Below, piece by piece: positions 10,783 to 22,910 of a stretch of 64,000 nt of DNA. Below the pieces are notes generated by a model. The model was not told where the DNA came from. It ran no database searches and was given only the letters and a program-made list of their open reading frames with translations. Position numbers and translations under genes: made by a program. Source of the DNA: Ooceraea biroi. Lineage: Eukaryota; Arthropoda; Insecta; Hymenoptera; Formicidae. The DNA is taken from contig NC_039518.1 in assembly GCF_003672135.1 (NCBI RefSeq), positions 6,078,136-6,142,135 on the forward strand, given 5' to 3'. Numbering within the stretch: position 1 is the first letter of the stretch; the number at the start of each line of letters is the position of its first letter.

Positions 10783-12588
10783 GGCAACGTTTAATTCGGC
10801 TGACCGGAAACTCTTCTTCATTCGGTATTCCGATCGCGAAAATAATCACAGAGATCGTTTCCAATCGGACGTTTCCTGTGGACCTCTCGCAGCCTCTCGC
10901 GACTTCCCTCGAAAACCGCGCGTTTATTTATAGCGACTGTAGGAGGGCCCATCACAAAACTCCCCGGCGATCACAGAATCTCACAAGCGAGCTATTCATC
11001 GGCGCGCGGCCACAAGGTACAAGACTCATCATTATCCGTTGATGGAGAGCGTCGAGAGAACGGTGACGGGCCGCATTCGCCGTCTAAAACAACGCGTCCT
11101 TTCAGCCTCCTCCACGCGATAGATCGACGGCGAGGAGTCGTTTGCAACGAGGGAAGACAGGGGATCGCGTTGTCGGTCGTCTCGGCCTAGGCCTCAAGTT
11201 CGGGTTCATCGCGGCTTGTTTGGGTTGCCTTGGGATGCACAAGGACATCGTTATATCCTTTCAAGATAAATCCGACGGTGGAGCCCATTTCCGAATTAGA
11301 AACTCGGCGATAATTCCGGCCTTCCGCGCGCTTGTAACTTACCCGGGCGCGCTTCCAATCTCCGGAAAAGAGATCGAGACGTTCTCGATTCGAAATGGTG
11401 TCCGGCACCTCGAAAGGCACCTCGGCCACACTTATCAACGACGAGGGTGGATCGGCTCGGAGATCTAGCGTGGAATCCCTTCGCATCTGAAATAGATACT
11501 TGGAGCTCGGAAGGGAATGGAATCGAAACTCTAACTCCTGGGGATACCGTCTTTCGCAGTTAATTGGATATAAATTGGATCCAATCTAATTCGAATTAAG
11601 GCGATCCCTGCCGGAGGTACCTCTCGTTTCTTCTCGATAGCGCCTAGGAGAGCTCCTTCCTTTCTTGGAAACAAGGTTCACGATTTCGACTGTTGTCTAT
11701 TGTCGGGCGCGAATTCGATGATCGATTCTCCCGCTTTTGCGCGGGTTTTTGTTATCGACGCGAGAAAGAGGGGATCGTTTATACGAATCGTAGATCGCGA
11801 TACTGATGTATCCCGAAGTAACGGATCGTTTGGCAAACGGCATGCCGAGGATTATTAATATTCCTCGCGTGCGTTACGAATAATCGTTGATTTAATTCGA
11901 GCGCGACCCAATCTTGCGAGACGCAGTGTCCACCTGGAGAACCGCATTCGAGAAGCGCACTTTCGTCGAGGCAATCCGAATCTCTCAAGACCTACAATGT
12001 CCCGATGCGTCCCTTTCACCCCTGCGTGTACGTTTAGTCCTGCCACCTGTGCGTCTGTAAATCCGGTTATAAAATGATCCACCGTGCTTAGAGGAGACCG
12101 GTATGACGAGAGTGCGAGCGAAAGAGAGAGAGAGCGAGAGTGAATGCAAGGAGCAGTTCACAATGTGAGCGGTGCTTTCTACGCGAACGAGAAAGAGAGA
12201 GATGCGAGCGGAGAGACCACCGGCCGGGCCGTTCTCCGGCGAGTAAACGCGTCTCGAATTGAAACGGCCGGGCGCGATGGGGTTTAATTCATCTTCAAAT
12301 CCCATGATCCACGGGGAGGACCCATGAGAAATCCATCCAGTCGAGAAGAGATTCATCCGCTCGCTTGCCGAGCGAGATCCAGATCTATCTCATTATTTCG
12401 GAGGACCCGGAGTGATCCATTAAATCGTGACCTCGAGTTAATCGCGCCGTGTGATACGGTTAAATAAGGCGTTAAGCAACCGGAACCGGCCGAGGGAATT
12501 TTGCTTGCTTGCACGAACCGCAAGAAGAATTGCGATTAAACGGAAACAACAAGCGCATAAAGCAACGAGGGAAAACAATTTTACATAA
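10783..12588. other. unique DNA, no recognised gene
   Basis: No transposon ends or RNA genes recognised. A purine-rich (GA)n tract lies at about 12118-12150 and again near 12190-12202; its complement produces the Ser/Leu-rich open frame on the minus strand. Open frames at 11142-11468 (+) and 11985-12356 (-) match nothing I know. Confidence 0.55.
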
Positions 12589-12775
12589 TATTGGGTTGGC
12601 CAAAAAGTAATTGCGTTTTTTCCCAATAGATGGACATACATGTCTTGAAATGTAACTAACTTTATTCTAAACCGCAAATTCATTATGTAGGTTAACAACT
12701 CACAGTTCAAGCTTGTTTTACAAAAACAAAGTACACGATTTCGTTAACAATTGTTTGTTTGCCGTCGATTTCAAA

Positions 12776-13790
12776 ATGGAAAATCAAAAAGAACATTTTC
12801 CTCATATTTTGTTTTATTACTTCCGAAAAGGGAAAAACGCTGTGCAAGCTCATAAAAAGTTATGTGATGTACATGGCGAAGATGCTTTAAAACTGCGGCA
12901 GTGTCAAAATTGGGTTACTAAATTTCAATCTGAAGACTTTAATGTGAAAGATGCACCACGCTCAGGAAGGCCAATCGAAATTGATGATGACAAAATAAAG
13001 GCACCGATCGATTCCAATCGGCGTTTAACGACACGAGAGATTGCTGAGAATCTTAACGTATCGAAATCGAGTGTTGAAAACCATTTAAAACGACTTGGAT
13101 ACATTAGCAAGCTCGATATTTCGGTACCACATGAGCTCAAAGAAATTCATCTCACTGAGCGTATTGACATCTGCGATTCTCGTTTGAAACGTGAGGAAAA
13201 TGATCCATTTTTGAAACGGATGATAACAGGCGACGAAAAATCGATCGTCTACAACAACGTCAAACGAAAAAGATCGTGATGAACCTGCTCGAAGCACTTG
13301 AAAAGCAGATATTCACTAAAGAAAGATTATGCTGTCAGTCTGGTGGGACTTTAAAGGTATTGTGTATTTTGAGCCGCTTGCAAGGAATCAAACCATTAAT
13401 TCAGACGTATACTGTCGTCAACTGGATAAATTAAACGATGCCATCAAACAGAAACGTCGAGAATTGGTGAATCGCAAAGGTGTTGTGTTTCACCATGATA
13501 ACGCTAGACCACGTACAAGTTTGGTCACTCGTGAAAAATTGTTGCAGCTTGGATGGGATGTGTTACCACATCCACCATATTCGCCAGACCTGGCACCATC
13601 AGATTACCATTCGTTTCGTTCTTTGCAAAACGCCTTGAATGGTAAAACCTTGACTGCTGATGAGGATATGAAATCGTTGTTGGAATTGTTTTTTGCTGAA
13701 AAAGATAAGAACTTTTTTGAGCGCGGAATCATGAAGTTGCCTGAAAAATGGCAAAAGATAATCAACCAAAATGGACAATATATTGTTTAA
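12776..13790 (+). pseudogene. mariner-1 transposase, full-length but frameshifted
   Basis: Best full-length example of the family in plus orientation. The start is set at the ATG at 12776 (MENQKEHFPHILFYYFRKGKN), which matches mariner-3 and mariner-4 starts. Helix-turn-helix 1 spans about residues 8-50 and helix-turn-helix 2 (TTREIAENLNVSKSSVENHLKRLG) about 80-105. The catalytic triad is TGDEKS, HHDNARPR and LAPSDYH (DD34D). The frame stops at 13279 after KRKRS, where 11 bp are missing relative to mariner-4. The other frame also carries a TGA before resuming at 13329. AATAAA overlaps the final stop. The nearest known relatives by sequence character are Hsmar1-like and ant Mboumar-like mariners (recalled, not searched). 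Confidence 0.9.
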
Positions 13791-13868
13791 TAAAGTTTTT
13801 ATTTCCCATGAAAAATTCGCCTTTTATTTATATAAAAAAAACGCAATTACTTTTTGGCCAACCCAATA

Positions 13869-14787
13869 TATGGCGAAGATGCTTTAAAACTGCGGCAGTG
13901 TCAAAATTGGGTTACTAAATTTCAATCTGGAGATTTTAATGTGAAAGATGCACCACGCTCAGGAAGGCCAATCGAAATTGATGATGACAAAATAAAGGCA
14001 CCGATCGATTCCAATCGGCGTTTAACGACACGAGAGATTGCTGAGAATTTTAACGTATCGGAATCGAGTGTTGAAAACCATTTAAAACGACTTGGATACA
14101 TTAGCAAGCTCGATATTTGGGTACCACATGAGCTCAAAGAAATTCATCTCACTGAGCGTATTGACATCTGCGATTCTCGTTTGAAACGTGAGGAAAATGA
14201 TCCATTTTTGAAACGGATGATAACAGGCGACGAAAAATCGATCGTCTACAACAACGTCAAACGAAAAAGATCGTGATGAACCTGCTCGAAGCACTTGAAA
14301 AGCAGATATTCGCCAAAGAAAGATTATGCTGTCAGTCTGGTGGGACTTTAAAGGTATTGTGTATTTTGAGCCGCTTGCAAGGAATCAAACCATTAATTCA
14401 GACGTATACTGTCGTCAACTGGATAAATTAAACGATGCCATCAAACAGAAACGTCGAGAATTGGTGAATCGCAAAGGTGTTGTGTTTCACCATGATAACG
14501 CTAGACCACGTACAAGTTTGGTCACTCGTCAAAAAGTGTTGCAGCTTGGATAGGATGTGTTACCACATCCACCATATTCGCCAGACCTGGCACCATCAGA
14601 TTACCATTTGTTTCGTTCTTTGCAAAACGCCTTGAATGGTAAAACCTTTACTGCTGATGAGGATATGAAATCGTTGTTGGAATTGTTTTTTGCTGAAAAA
14701 GATAAGAACTTTTTTGAGCGCGGAATCATGAAGTTGCCTGAAAAATGGCAAAAGATAATCAAACAAAATAGACAATATATTGTTTAA
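13869..14787 (+). pseudogene. mariner-1 transposase, truncated unit with an extra stop
   Basis: Starts at YGEDALKLRQ after the array junction. It has the shared break after KRKRS at 14276, plus a private TAG (14554-14556) replacing the Trp codon in QLGWDVLP and nearby changes (REKL to RQKV). The C-terminal piece 14557-14787 ends QNRQYIV. Catalytic residues are otherwise present. Confidence 0.86.
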
Positions 14788-14866
14788 TAAAGTTTTTGTT
14801 TCCCATGAAAAATTCGCCTTTTATTTATATAAAAAAAAACGCAATTACTTTTTGGCCAACCCAATA

Positions 14867-15785
14867 TATGGCGAAGATGCTTTAAAACTGCGGCAGTGTC
14901 AAAATTGGGTTACTAAATTTCAATCTGGAGATTTTAATGTGAAAGATGCACCACGCTCAGGAAGGCCAATCGAAATTGATGATGACAAAATAAAGGCACC
15001 GATCGATTCCAATCGGCGTTTAACGACACGAGAGATTGCTGAGAATCTTAACGTATCGAAATCGAGTGTTGAAAACCATTTAAAACGACTTGGATACATT
15101 AGCAAGCTCGATATTTCGGTACCACATGAGCTCAAAGAAATTCATCTCACTGAGCGTATTGACATCTGCGATTCTCGTTTGAAACGTGAGGAAAATGATC
15201 CATTTTTGAAACGGATGATAACAGGCGACGAAAAATCGATCGTCTACAACAACGTCAAACGAAAAAGATCGTGATGAACCTGCTCGAAGCACTTGAAAAG
15301 CAGATATTCACCAAAGAAAGATTATGCTGTCAGTCTGGTGGGACTTTAAAGGTATTGTGTATTTTGAGCTGCTTGCAAGGAATCAAACCATTAATTCAGA
15401 CGTATACTGTCGTCAACTGGATAAATTAAACGATGCCATCAAACAGAAACGCCGAGAATTGGTGAATCGCAAAGGTGTTGTGTTTCACCATGATAACGCT
15501 AGACCACGTACAAGTTTGGTCACTCGTGAAAAATTGTTGCAGCTTGGATGGGACGTGTTACCACATCCACCATATTCGCCAGACCTGGCACCATCAGATT
15601 ACCATTCGTTTCGTTCTTTGCAAAACGCCTTGAATGGTAAAACCTTTACTGCTGATGAGGATATGAAATCGTTGTTGGAATTGTTTTTTGCTGAAAAAGA
15701 TAAGAACTTTTTTGAGCGCGGAATCATGAAGTTGCCTGAAAAATGGCAAAAGATAATCAAACAAAATGGACAATATATTGTTTAA
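14867..15785 (+). pseudogene. mariner-1 transposase, truncated last unit of array B
   Basis: Truncated unit joined to the preceding TIR. The first frame runs to 15274 (KRKRS stop) and the second spans 15324-15785, with HHDNARPR and SPDLAPSDYH. It shares the variant KLDISVPHE with the complete unit at the array start, whereas the middle unit has KLDIWVPHE. That pattern fits gene conversion or exchange between array units. Confidence 0.86.
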
Positions 15786-15862
15786 TAAAGTTTATGTTTC
15801 CTATGAAAAATTCGCCTTTTATTTATATAAAAAAACGCAATTACTTTTTGGCCAACCCAATA

Positions 15863-16113
15863 ATAAAACGATATAATAAATGAAACAAGAAATATCTGTG
15901 GCCACATAGAAGCCTGCTTTGATCTACACGAAGCCATTGACATTGAATGGATTTTCGCCGATCATCGGAATTCGATATCGGGCGTGGACGCAACGGAAAG
16001 CGGGCTTACGTGTCAATTAAAGCGGATCGCTCGCTCCGTTCGCCTTCGCGCGCTGCGTGACGTGCGCGCGTTCGATTAACTCCGTTTTCGCCCGTCACTC
16101 GCAGAGTGCCTTT
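15863..16113. other. short unique spacer between array B and mariner-3
   Basis: About 250 bp with no recognised feature. Confidence 0.5.
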
Positions 16114-17398
16114 TCCAGTCGTCCGAAAGTTCGTGCCGATTTGAAGGAAAATTCAAAGGCAACATTTTTTTATGTCGATAAATATTTATTGACTTATGTA
16201 TGCACCGTTTTGTTTCACAACCTTTGTCCATCTTTCACGCAACTGGAAGATTTCATTCTCCCAGAACTTCTTAGGTTTCTCGGCGAAAAACTCCTCAAGG
16301 TGGTTTTTTATGTCGATCAAAGAGTTGAAGTTCTTGCCGCTAAGAGAATTTTGCAAAGACCTAAATAAGTGAAAGTCTGAAGGTGCAATGTTTGGTGAAT
16401 ACGGTGGGTGAGGTAGCACATCCCAGCCAAACTCCAACAATTTTTGTCGGGTAGTCAAAGAAGCATGAGGTCTGGCATTGTCCTGATGGAACACGACGCC
16501 CTTCCTATTAGCTAATTCTGGACGTTTTTCCTGAATCGCTGTCTTTAATTCGTCCAGTTGCGAGCAGTACTTATCTGCATTTATCGTTTTGGCTGTGCGG
16601 TAGGAGCTCATAATATAGGATTCCTTTCCAATCCCACCAGACACAGAGCATGACTTTTTTTGGACGAAGGTCGGCTTTCGGAGTGGTTAATGCTGGTTCA
16701 TTTCGCTTACCCCAGGATCTTTTTCGTTCTACATTGTTGTAAATGATCCATTTTTCGTCACCCGTCACTAATTGCTTCAAAAATGGTACGTTTTCGTTGC
16801 GCTTGTACAGCGAGTCGCAGATGGAAATGCGATCCATTAAATTTTTTCGGCCAAATTATGCGGAACCCATACATCATAGCGACTTACGTAACCAAGCTTC
16901 ACTACATGATCGTGGACAGTGGTTTTCGATATTTTCAGTATCTCTGCTAATTCACGTGTCGTGTAGCGCGGGTTATTCTCGATCAGTGTCTTGATTTGGT
17001 CATCATCAGTAGTAGAGGGTCTGCCCGAGCGTTCTTGGTCTTTAAGGTTAAAATCACCAGCTCTAAACTTAGCGAACCACTTACGTACGGTTCTTTCAGC
17101 TAAAGCGCCTTCTCCGTAAACAGAACATATCGAATTTGTTGCTTGTGAGGCAGTTTTGCCTTTCCGGTAATAGAAAAGCATCAAGTGTCTAAAATGTTCT
17201 TTGTTTTCTTCCATCTTCAAAAGAGTACAAAACTGACACGAATCAATTTATCTGAAACAACTTTTTTCCTAAAGCTGCGTTGAAATGTCACCTTTAAGCA
17301 TATGTATATAAATCGTATGTTTTCAATAACATTGATATATTCAGACATGTTCCAACGCCATCTATTAAAAATCGGCACGAACTTTCCGGACGACCCAA
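16114..17398 (-). mobile_element. mariner-3, copy 1
   Basis: Element in minus orientation. The right (5') end in the window is the complement of TTGGGTCGTCCGGAAAGTTC, ending at 17398 and followed by TA. The left (3') end is decayed (TTCCAGTCGTCCGAAAGTTC, about 16114). The sister copy at 50504-51788 has both ends intact. Inverted repeats are about 28 bp. Confidence 0.85.
16183..17220 (-). pseudogene. mariner-3 transposase with two frameshifts
   Basis: DD34D transposase beginning MKMEENKEHFRHLMLFYYRKGK at 17220. The first frame ends at 16837 (NLAEKI stop), where an A-run appears one base short; the next frame starts at an ATG overlapping that stop. A second frameshift near 16590 separates ELLPHSQ from INADKYCSQ. 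The core motifs TGDEKWI, HQDNARPHAS and SPNIAPSDFHLF are present, so the triad survives. The C-terminus (KQNGAYISQ) looks complete. Confidence 0.87.
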
Positions 17399-17400
17399 TA

Positions 17401-19080
17401 CTTTGTTATAGCGTTCTGAAAAGCTCTTGAGGTAAGCTACAAAAATATCTAATGAAAACTGGAGGTTCCCATTAAAAAAATTCAAGGTGACCTTTGCGTG
17501 ACCTTGGCAACGCTATTCACGGTCATACTAGTATTATTATCTAATACCTGATTTAAAACCCTATAACTTTTATTTGAAACATTTTTTTCTAAAACGTCAT
17601 GTTTTCGAGTTATTACTTTTGGCCAGCTTTTTTCGAGGTTAGCCCACTGTGCGGTGCCTTGTTAGCGTAACCCCGTATAATGAACCGTAAATTGCCTCTA
17701 CGGGTTCTTTCGAGGACTCGCTGTGCTCCGCCAGTGGCACAGCCGTCTGTAATGGACACCCCTGTAATTCCTGCGGACAAGGCTGCGATTCCTGGCGCAA
17801 CTGAGCTGTGCCAATATTCTTGTGCGTGATCTTACTGTTGCATGCATCTGTTATCATCACATGTGCACGTAACATTGCGCGATAGGTTGAGAGATACTTT
17901 ACGCGCGCTTTAATCCGCCGTGCCGAATCAAGGCCGGCGCACCGGTCGGCGTCGTCGTCGCTCAGAGGCCAATTATGCTGACTTCAACGGGACAAACGAG
18001 GTTGCCGAGTGCCAGATGTCACGAGAATACGTTGGCGAACCGGCAAAAGAGGCGGCGAAACTTTTTGACGCGGACTCGTCTCCTAAGAGCCTCGCGTCAC
18101 GCACGCGCTCGCGTGAAAGTCTCGCTCTTAGAAACGTTTGTCTCGTCTCCCTAGTCTAGAGCTATCGCTCTCCTAGGTAGAAAAAGTAGCTAACTGATCG
18201 AAATTAGAGGGAAGGGAGCAGGAGAAGGCGAACGATAAGTGGGATGTCGGCGAAAAATAACGAGCCAAACGCCTGCTTACGTAGCGTTTAAGGGCGATCA
18301 CCGGTCGTTTCGAAATTGTAACGATTTCACCTGATTTATCTCACTTCCTCGCAGCTAAAAAATATTTCACGCCGCCGCGATGTACAGGGTGTCCCTTGCC
18401 AAACATCAAAACTCACCGCATTTACCAGACTAATTTATATTTTTACTTGATTCGAATTCTTCGAATATTTGCTGCTCCGGAAATTAATCAGTGGATCGTC
18501 ACGAGAAAGAAAAAAGACCAAGACTCGGAGCACATAACGAGAGCATCGTGATGCAAAGTGATGGTTCGTAAATGCTTCCTGCGGAAGCCCGAAGCGGACT
18601 CTAATCGCTCGAAGCAGCCGCGCGATGTGGAAGTCGTATAGCATGCGTGCGGACGATTCGGACGCTCTGCGAAATAATTTCAGAGAGGCTTTCAAGGGTA
18701 ACACGATTCACAAATTAACCCGGCACCTCTCGCGTGATTCGGCCGTTACCATAATGGTAGATGAGTCACGCACGGTACACGGCACGACATAGTTTATAAT
18801 CCCACGTCTTAATCGCATCGCAAATTATCACTTTAGCCGCTGAATATCTGCCGGTACACAATGGGCCTAATCACCAGGGCCCTCTCTATTCTTGTCGGGC
18901 AGGCGCATTCAGCTCTTCATCTTTCTCGCTCCCGCGCAACAACGGCGAGCCACCGCGTACCCGCTGGCGCCGTTAAACGCAAATCAATGGAACAGGCTTT
19001 GCACGAGACGAGGGAATCGTCGACTACTTCTACTACGAGGAAGCACGAACAGGTGAAACACGAGCGGATGCGAGCGCATA
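17401..19080. other. unique DNA with possible transposon remnants
   Basis: No gene recognised. At about 17490-17515 a GTGACCTTTGCGTGACCTTG-like block resembles arms of the palindromic MITE at 47.8-48.4 kb. At 18385 a lone CAGGGTGTCCC resembles a Tc1/mariner terminus without a partner. The open frames at 17639-17875 (-) and 18861-19124 (+) have no known relatives to my eye. Confidence 0.45.
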
Positions 19081-19138
19081 CACCCACAGAAAAGATTTCT
19101 GGACTTAATGCTATTACTCTTTAATCTATCATAAAATA

Positions 19139-20408
19139 TTGGGTTGGCCAAAAAGTAATTGCGTTTTTTTCCAATAGATGGGCATACATGTCTTCAAATG
19201 TAACTAACTTCATTCTAAACCGCAATTCATTATGTAGGTTAACTCACAGTTCAAGCTTGTTTTACAAAAAGAAAGTACACGATTTCGTTAACAATTGTTT
19301 GTTTGCCGTCGATTTCAAAATGGAAAATCAAAAAGAACATTTTCCTCATATTTTGTTTTATTACTTCCGAAAAGGGAAAAACGCTGGGTAAGCTCATAAA
19401 AAGTTATGTGATGTATATGGCGAAGATGCTTTAAACTGCGGCAGTGTCAAAATTGGTTTACTAAATTTCGATCTGCAGATTTTAATGTGAAAGATGCACC
19501 ACGCTCAGGAAGGCCAATCGAAATTGATGATGACAAAATAAAGGCACCGATCGATTCCAATCGGCGTTTAACGACACGAGAGATTGCTGAGAATCTTAAC
19601 GTATCGAAATCGAGTGTTGAAAACCATTCAAAACGACTTGGATACATTAGTAAGCTCGATATTTGGGTACCACATGAGCTGAAAGAAATTCATCTCACTA
19701 AGCGTATTGACATCTGCGATTCTCTTTTAAAACGTGAGGATAATGATCCATTTTTGAAACGTATATAACAGGCGACGAAAAATCGATCGTCTACAATAAC
19801 GTCAAACGAAAAAGATCGTGATGAACCTGCTCGAAGCACTTGAAAAGCAGATATTCACCAAAGAGAGATTATGCTGTCCGTCTGGTGGGACTTTAAAGGT
19901 ATTGTGTATTTTGAGCTGCTTGCAAGGAATCGAACCATTAATTCAGACGTATACTGTCGTCAACTGGATAAATTAAACGATGCCATCAAACAGAAACGTC
20001 GAGAATTGGCGAATCGCAAAGATGTTGTGTTTCACTATAATAACGCTAGACCACGTACAAGTTTGGTCACTCGTGAAAAATTGTTGCAGCTTGGATGGGA
20101 TGTGTTACCACATCCACCATATTCGACAGACCGGGCACCATCAGATTACCATTTGTTTCGTTCTTTGCAAAACGCCTTGAATGGTAAAACCTTTACTGCT
20201 GATGAGGATATCAAATCGTTCTTGTAATTGTTTTTTGCTGAAAAAGATAAGAACTGTTTTGAGCGCGGAATCATGAAGTTGCCTGAAAAATGGCAAAAGA
20301 TAATCAAACAAAATGGACAATATATTGTTTAATAAAGTTTTTGTTTCCCATGAAAAATTCGCCTTTTATTTATATAAAAAAAACGAAATTACTTTTTGGT
20401 CAACCCAA
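19139..20408 (+). mobile_element. mariner-1, solitary complete copy
   Basis: 1270 bp with both TIRs, flanked by TA (19137-19138, 20409-20410), inserted in the CACCC element between ATAAAA and AGATCGCTATAGCG. Other CACCC copies show the uninterrupted site. It is not followed by truncated units, so the self-insertion arrays are not obligatory for the family. The 3' TIR carries two private changes (GAAATT, GGTCAACC) that help identify its mirror image at 22.7 kb. Confidence 0.92.
19320..20332 (+). pseudogene. mariner-1 transposase, heavily mutated
   Basis: Starts MENQKEHFPH at 19320 and is stopped early (KGKNAG, 19391). It has a 1-bp loss before LRQCQN, a deletion in the KRMITG region, and the shared 11-bp deletion after KRKRS. 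The second catalytic Asp is Asn (HYNNARPR), and a TAA follows KSFL at 20225. The third Asp (RAPSDYH) is kept. This is the most decayed of the clean mariner-1 copies. Confidence 0.85.
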
Positions 20409-22733
20409 TAAGATCGCTATAGCGACAATCATACTTATTATTGAAAAGAAGCATATTTTAATCTCGAATAGAAAAGTCGAAAATGTAGATTAAAATAATC
20501 TTGGTGCTATCTCATTAATTTTCTCAGAAGGATTTAGATACAAATTTCTAGCAAGTTCAAAATATTCTTGATTTTAAGAATATTGTGAGATCTAAAAGAC
20601 ATCTTATTCTATTCTTCTAAGAGAATTTGTAGAATCTGCACAAAACGGCCAATATTTATGTGTTGCAATCGAAAACCGGGAAAGTGTTTCTGTTATTTAC
20701 AACGAATAAGTGCAATACTCTACAAGAAATATTAAAAGGTATGGAAATGTCTTATCTCGAATCTTATTTCTCAAGTAAGTATATTGTACATACTTACTTA
20801 CATTTCCATATCTTTTAATATTTCTTGTAGAGTATTGCACTTATTCATTGTAAATAACGGAAACACTTTCCCGATTTTCGATTGCAACACATAAATATTG
20901 GTCGTTTTATCCGAATAAAGGACGCAGAAGCGCCGAGTCGACGAGCGACTGTGAGAAAATGATGCGTCGACATCGACAAAGCCTACTATAAAGTGGCGCT
21001 AATATCAAATTATTCTACATACAAGAATATATAAGCATAACTTTGTATGTGTTACTCTTGTCTCAAGACAGTGAGACAATCTTATTTAATTCGAGAGAGA
21101 AGAATAGAAATTACTGACTTAAATAAAAAATTGTGTTATTTTCATATTTTTTATACTTGTAATACGATTAAATTAGTCAAGAATACTTTTCGTCTTGTTA
21201 TCAGAAATCCTTTCTGAGGGTGCACGGATTAATCGCGATGTAATCATTGATTATCACTTGGCCTTCCATTTTCATACTTACCATTGGCATCGATCATAAC
21301 TCCAAGCTTGTTTGATCAAACTGTTTTGTCCTCCTGTTTTGTTTAGACATAGTTTACGCGATTACGTGACCAGTGTCTTTTATAACTGGTACACGACGAT
21401 TGTCAACCCTCTCGCTACACCCACAGAAAAGATTTCTGGACTTAATGCTATTACTCTTTAATCTATCATAAAATAAGATCGCTATAGCGACAATCATATT
21501 TATTATTGAAAAGAAGCATATTTTAATCTCGAATAGAAATTAATGAGATAGCACCAAGATTATTTGAATCTAGATTTTCGAATTTTCTATTCAAGATTAA
21601 AATATGCTTCTTTTCAATAATAAATATGATTGTCGCTATAGCGATCTTATTTTATGACAGATTAAAGAGTAATAGCATTAAGTCCAGAAATCTTTTCTGT
21701 GGGTGTAGCGAGAGGGTTGAAAATCGTCGTGTACCAGTTATAAAAGACACTGGTCACGTAATCGCGTAAACTATGTCTAAACAAAACAGGAGGACAAAAC
21801 AGTTTAATCAAACAAGCTTGAAGTTATGATCGATGCCAATGGTAAGTATGAAAATGGAAGGCCAAGTGATAATCAATGATTACATCGCGATTAATCCGTG
21901 CATCCTCAGAAAGGATTTTTGATAACAAGACGAAAAATATTCTTCACTAATTTAATCGTATTACAAGTATAAAAAATATGAAAATAAAACAATTTTTTAT
22001 TTAAATCAGTAATTTCGATTCTTATCTCTCGAATTAAATAAGATTGTCTTACTGTCTTGAGACAAGAGTAACATGTACACATTTATGTTTATATATTCTT
22101 GTATGTAGAATAATTTGATATTAGCGCCACTTTATAGTAGGCTTTGTCGATGTCGACGCATCATTTTCTCACGGTCGCTCGTCGACTCGGCGCTTCTGCG
22201 TCTTTTATTCGGATAAAACGGCCAATATTTATGTGTTGCAATTGAAAATCGGGAAAGTGTTTCTGTTATTTACAATGAATAAGTGCAATACTCTACAAGA
22301 AATATTAAAAGATATGGAAATGTAAGTATATACAATATACTTACTTGAGAAATAAGATTCGAGATAAAACATTTCCATACCTTTTAATATTTCTTGTAGA
22401 GTATTGCACTTATTCATTGTAAATAACAGAAACACTTTCCCGATTTCGATTGCAACACATAAATATTGGCCGTTTTGTGCAGATTCTACAAATTCTCTTA
22501 CAAGAATAGAATAAGATGTGTTTTAGATCTCACGATATTCTTAAATCAAGAATATTGTGAACTTGCTACAAATTTGTATCTAAATCCTTCTGAGAAAATG
22601 AATGAGATAGCACCAAGATTATTTGAATCTAGATTTTCGAATTTTCTATTCAAGATTAAAATATGCTTCTTTTCAATAATAATATGATTGTCGCTATAGC
22701 GATCTTATTGGTATGACTAATAAAGTAATTTCG
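20409..22733. repeat. large inverted duplication ending at an assembly gap
   Basis: The left arm (CACCC right part, spacer B, start of a second CACCC element) is repeated in reverse complement as CACCC start (21541-21705), spacer B (21706-21900) and CACCC body (21901-about 22710). The turn-around near 21537 joins GAATAGAAA to TTAATGAGAT, skipping about 60 bp with GAAA microhomology. The last bases before the gap (AAAGTAATTTCG) mirror the 3' end of the solitary mariner-1, including its private AATTTCG variant. Confidence 0.8.
21223..21417 (+). repeat. spacer B between CACCC elements
   Basis: 195-bp non-coding segment beginning CACGGATTAATCGCGATG. It recurs at 59393-59587 between CACCC copies and inverted at 21706-21900. 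No function recognised. Confidence 0.8.
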
Positions 22734-22833
22734 NNNNNNNNNNNNNNNNNNNNNNNNNNNNNNNNNNNNNNNNNNNNNNNNNNNNNNNNNNNNNNNNNNN
22801 NNNNNNNNNNNNNNNNNNNNNNNNNNNNNNNNN
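22734..22833. other. assembly gap (100 N)
   Basis: Exactly 100 N, the usual placeholder for a join of unknown size. Mariner-1 sequence abuts both sides. Confidence 0.98.
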
Positions 22834-22910
22834 TGGGTTGGCCAAAAAGTTATTGCGTTTTTTTTTATATAAATAAAAAGGCGAATGTTTCATTGGAAAC
22901 AAGAACTTTA

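Larger units (their letters stand above)
12591..15860 (+). mobile_element. mariner-1 tandem array B (1 complete + 2 truncated)
   Basis: The clearest array. A complete 1276-bp element (12591-13866) has the 5' TIR TTGGGTTGGCCAAAAAGT and the 3' TIR. It is followed by TA and two 5'-truncated units (13869-14864 and 14867-15860), each joined at TIR-TA-TATGGCG. The whole array is flanked by TA (12589-12590, 15861-15862), as expected for one mariner insertion into unique DNA. The complete unit has GTACATGG at the site where truncated units begin TATATGG, so the two unit types derive from slightly different parents. Confidence 0.93.
19081..21222 (+). mobile_element. CACCC element I-1, interrupted by mariner-1
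   Basis: Non-coding element family of about 868 bp. It starts CACCCACAGAAAAGATTTC and ends with the imperfect complement GAAATCCTTTCTGAGGGTG (21204-21222). This copy is split by a mariner-1 at 19139-20408. The element contains a central hairpin of about 107-bp arms (20644-20906 region). The left flank does not show the CG that borders other clusters. Confidence 0.85.

Noticed and set aside
12776..13790. SETMAR-type host fusion gene
   Set aside because: Transposase resembles the Hsmar1 lineage, but there is no SET domain or exon upstream and the frame is broken.
1..15860. Regular direct repeats as a CRISPR or classical satellite array
   Set aside because: The repeat unit is a 997-bp transposon fragment with terminal inverted repeat and transposase sequence; no short repeats with unique spacers.
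17640..17665. CCCACTGTGCGG as a second Transib end
   Set aside because: Only the heptamer and a few bases match. The spacer and nonamer of the 52-53 kb element are absent and there is no partner end.
18385..18400. CAGGGTGTCCC as a complete Tc1/mariner element
   Set aside because: No complementary end or coding sequence was found nearby; at most a lone remnant.
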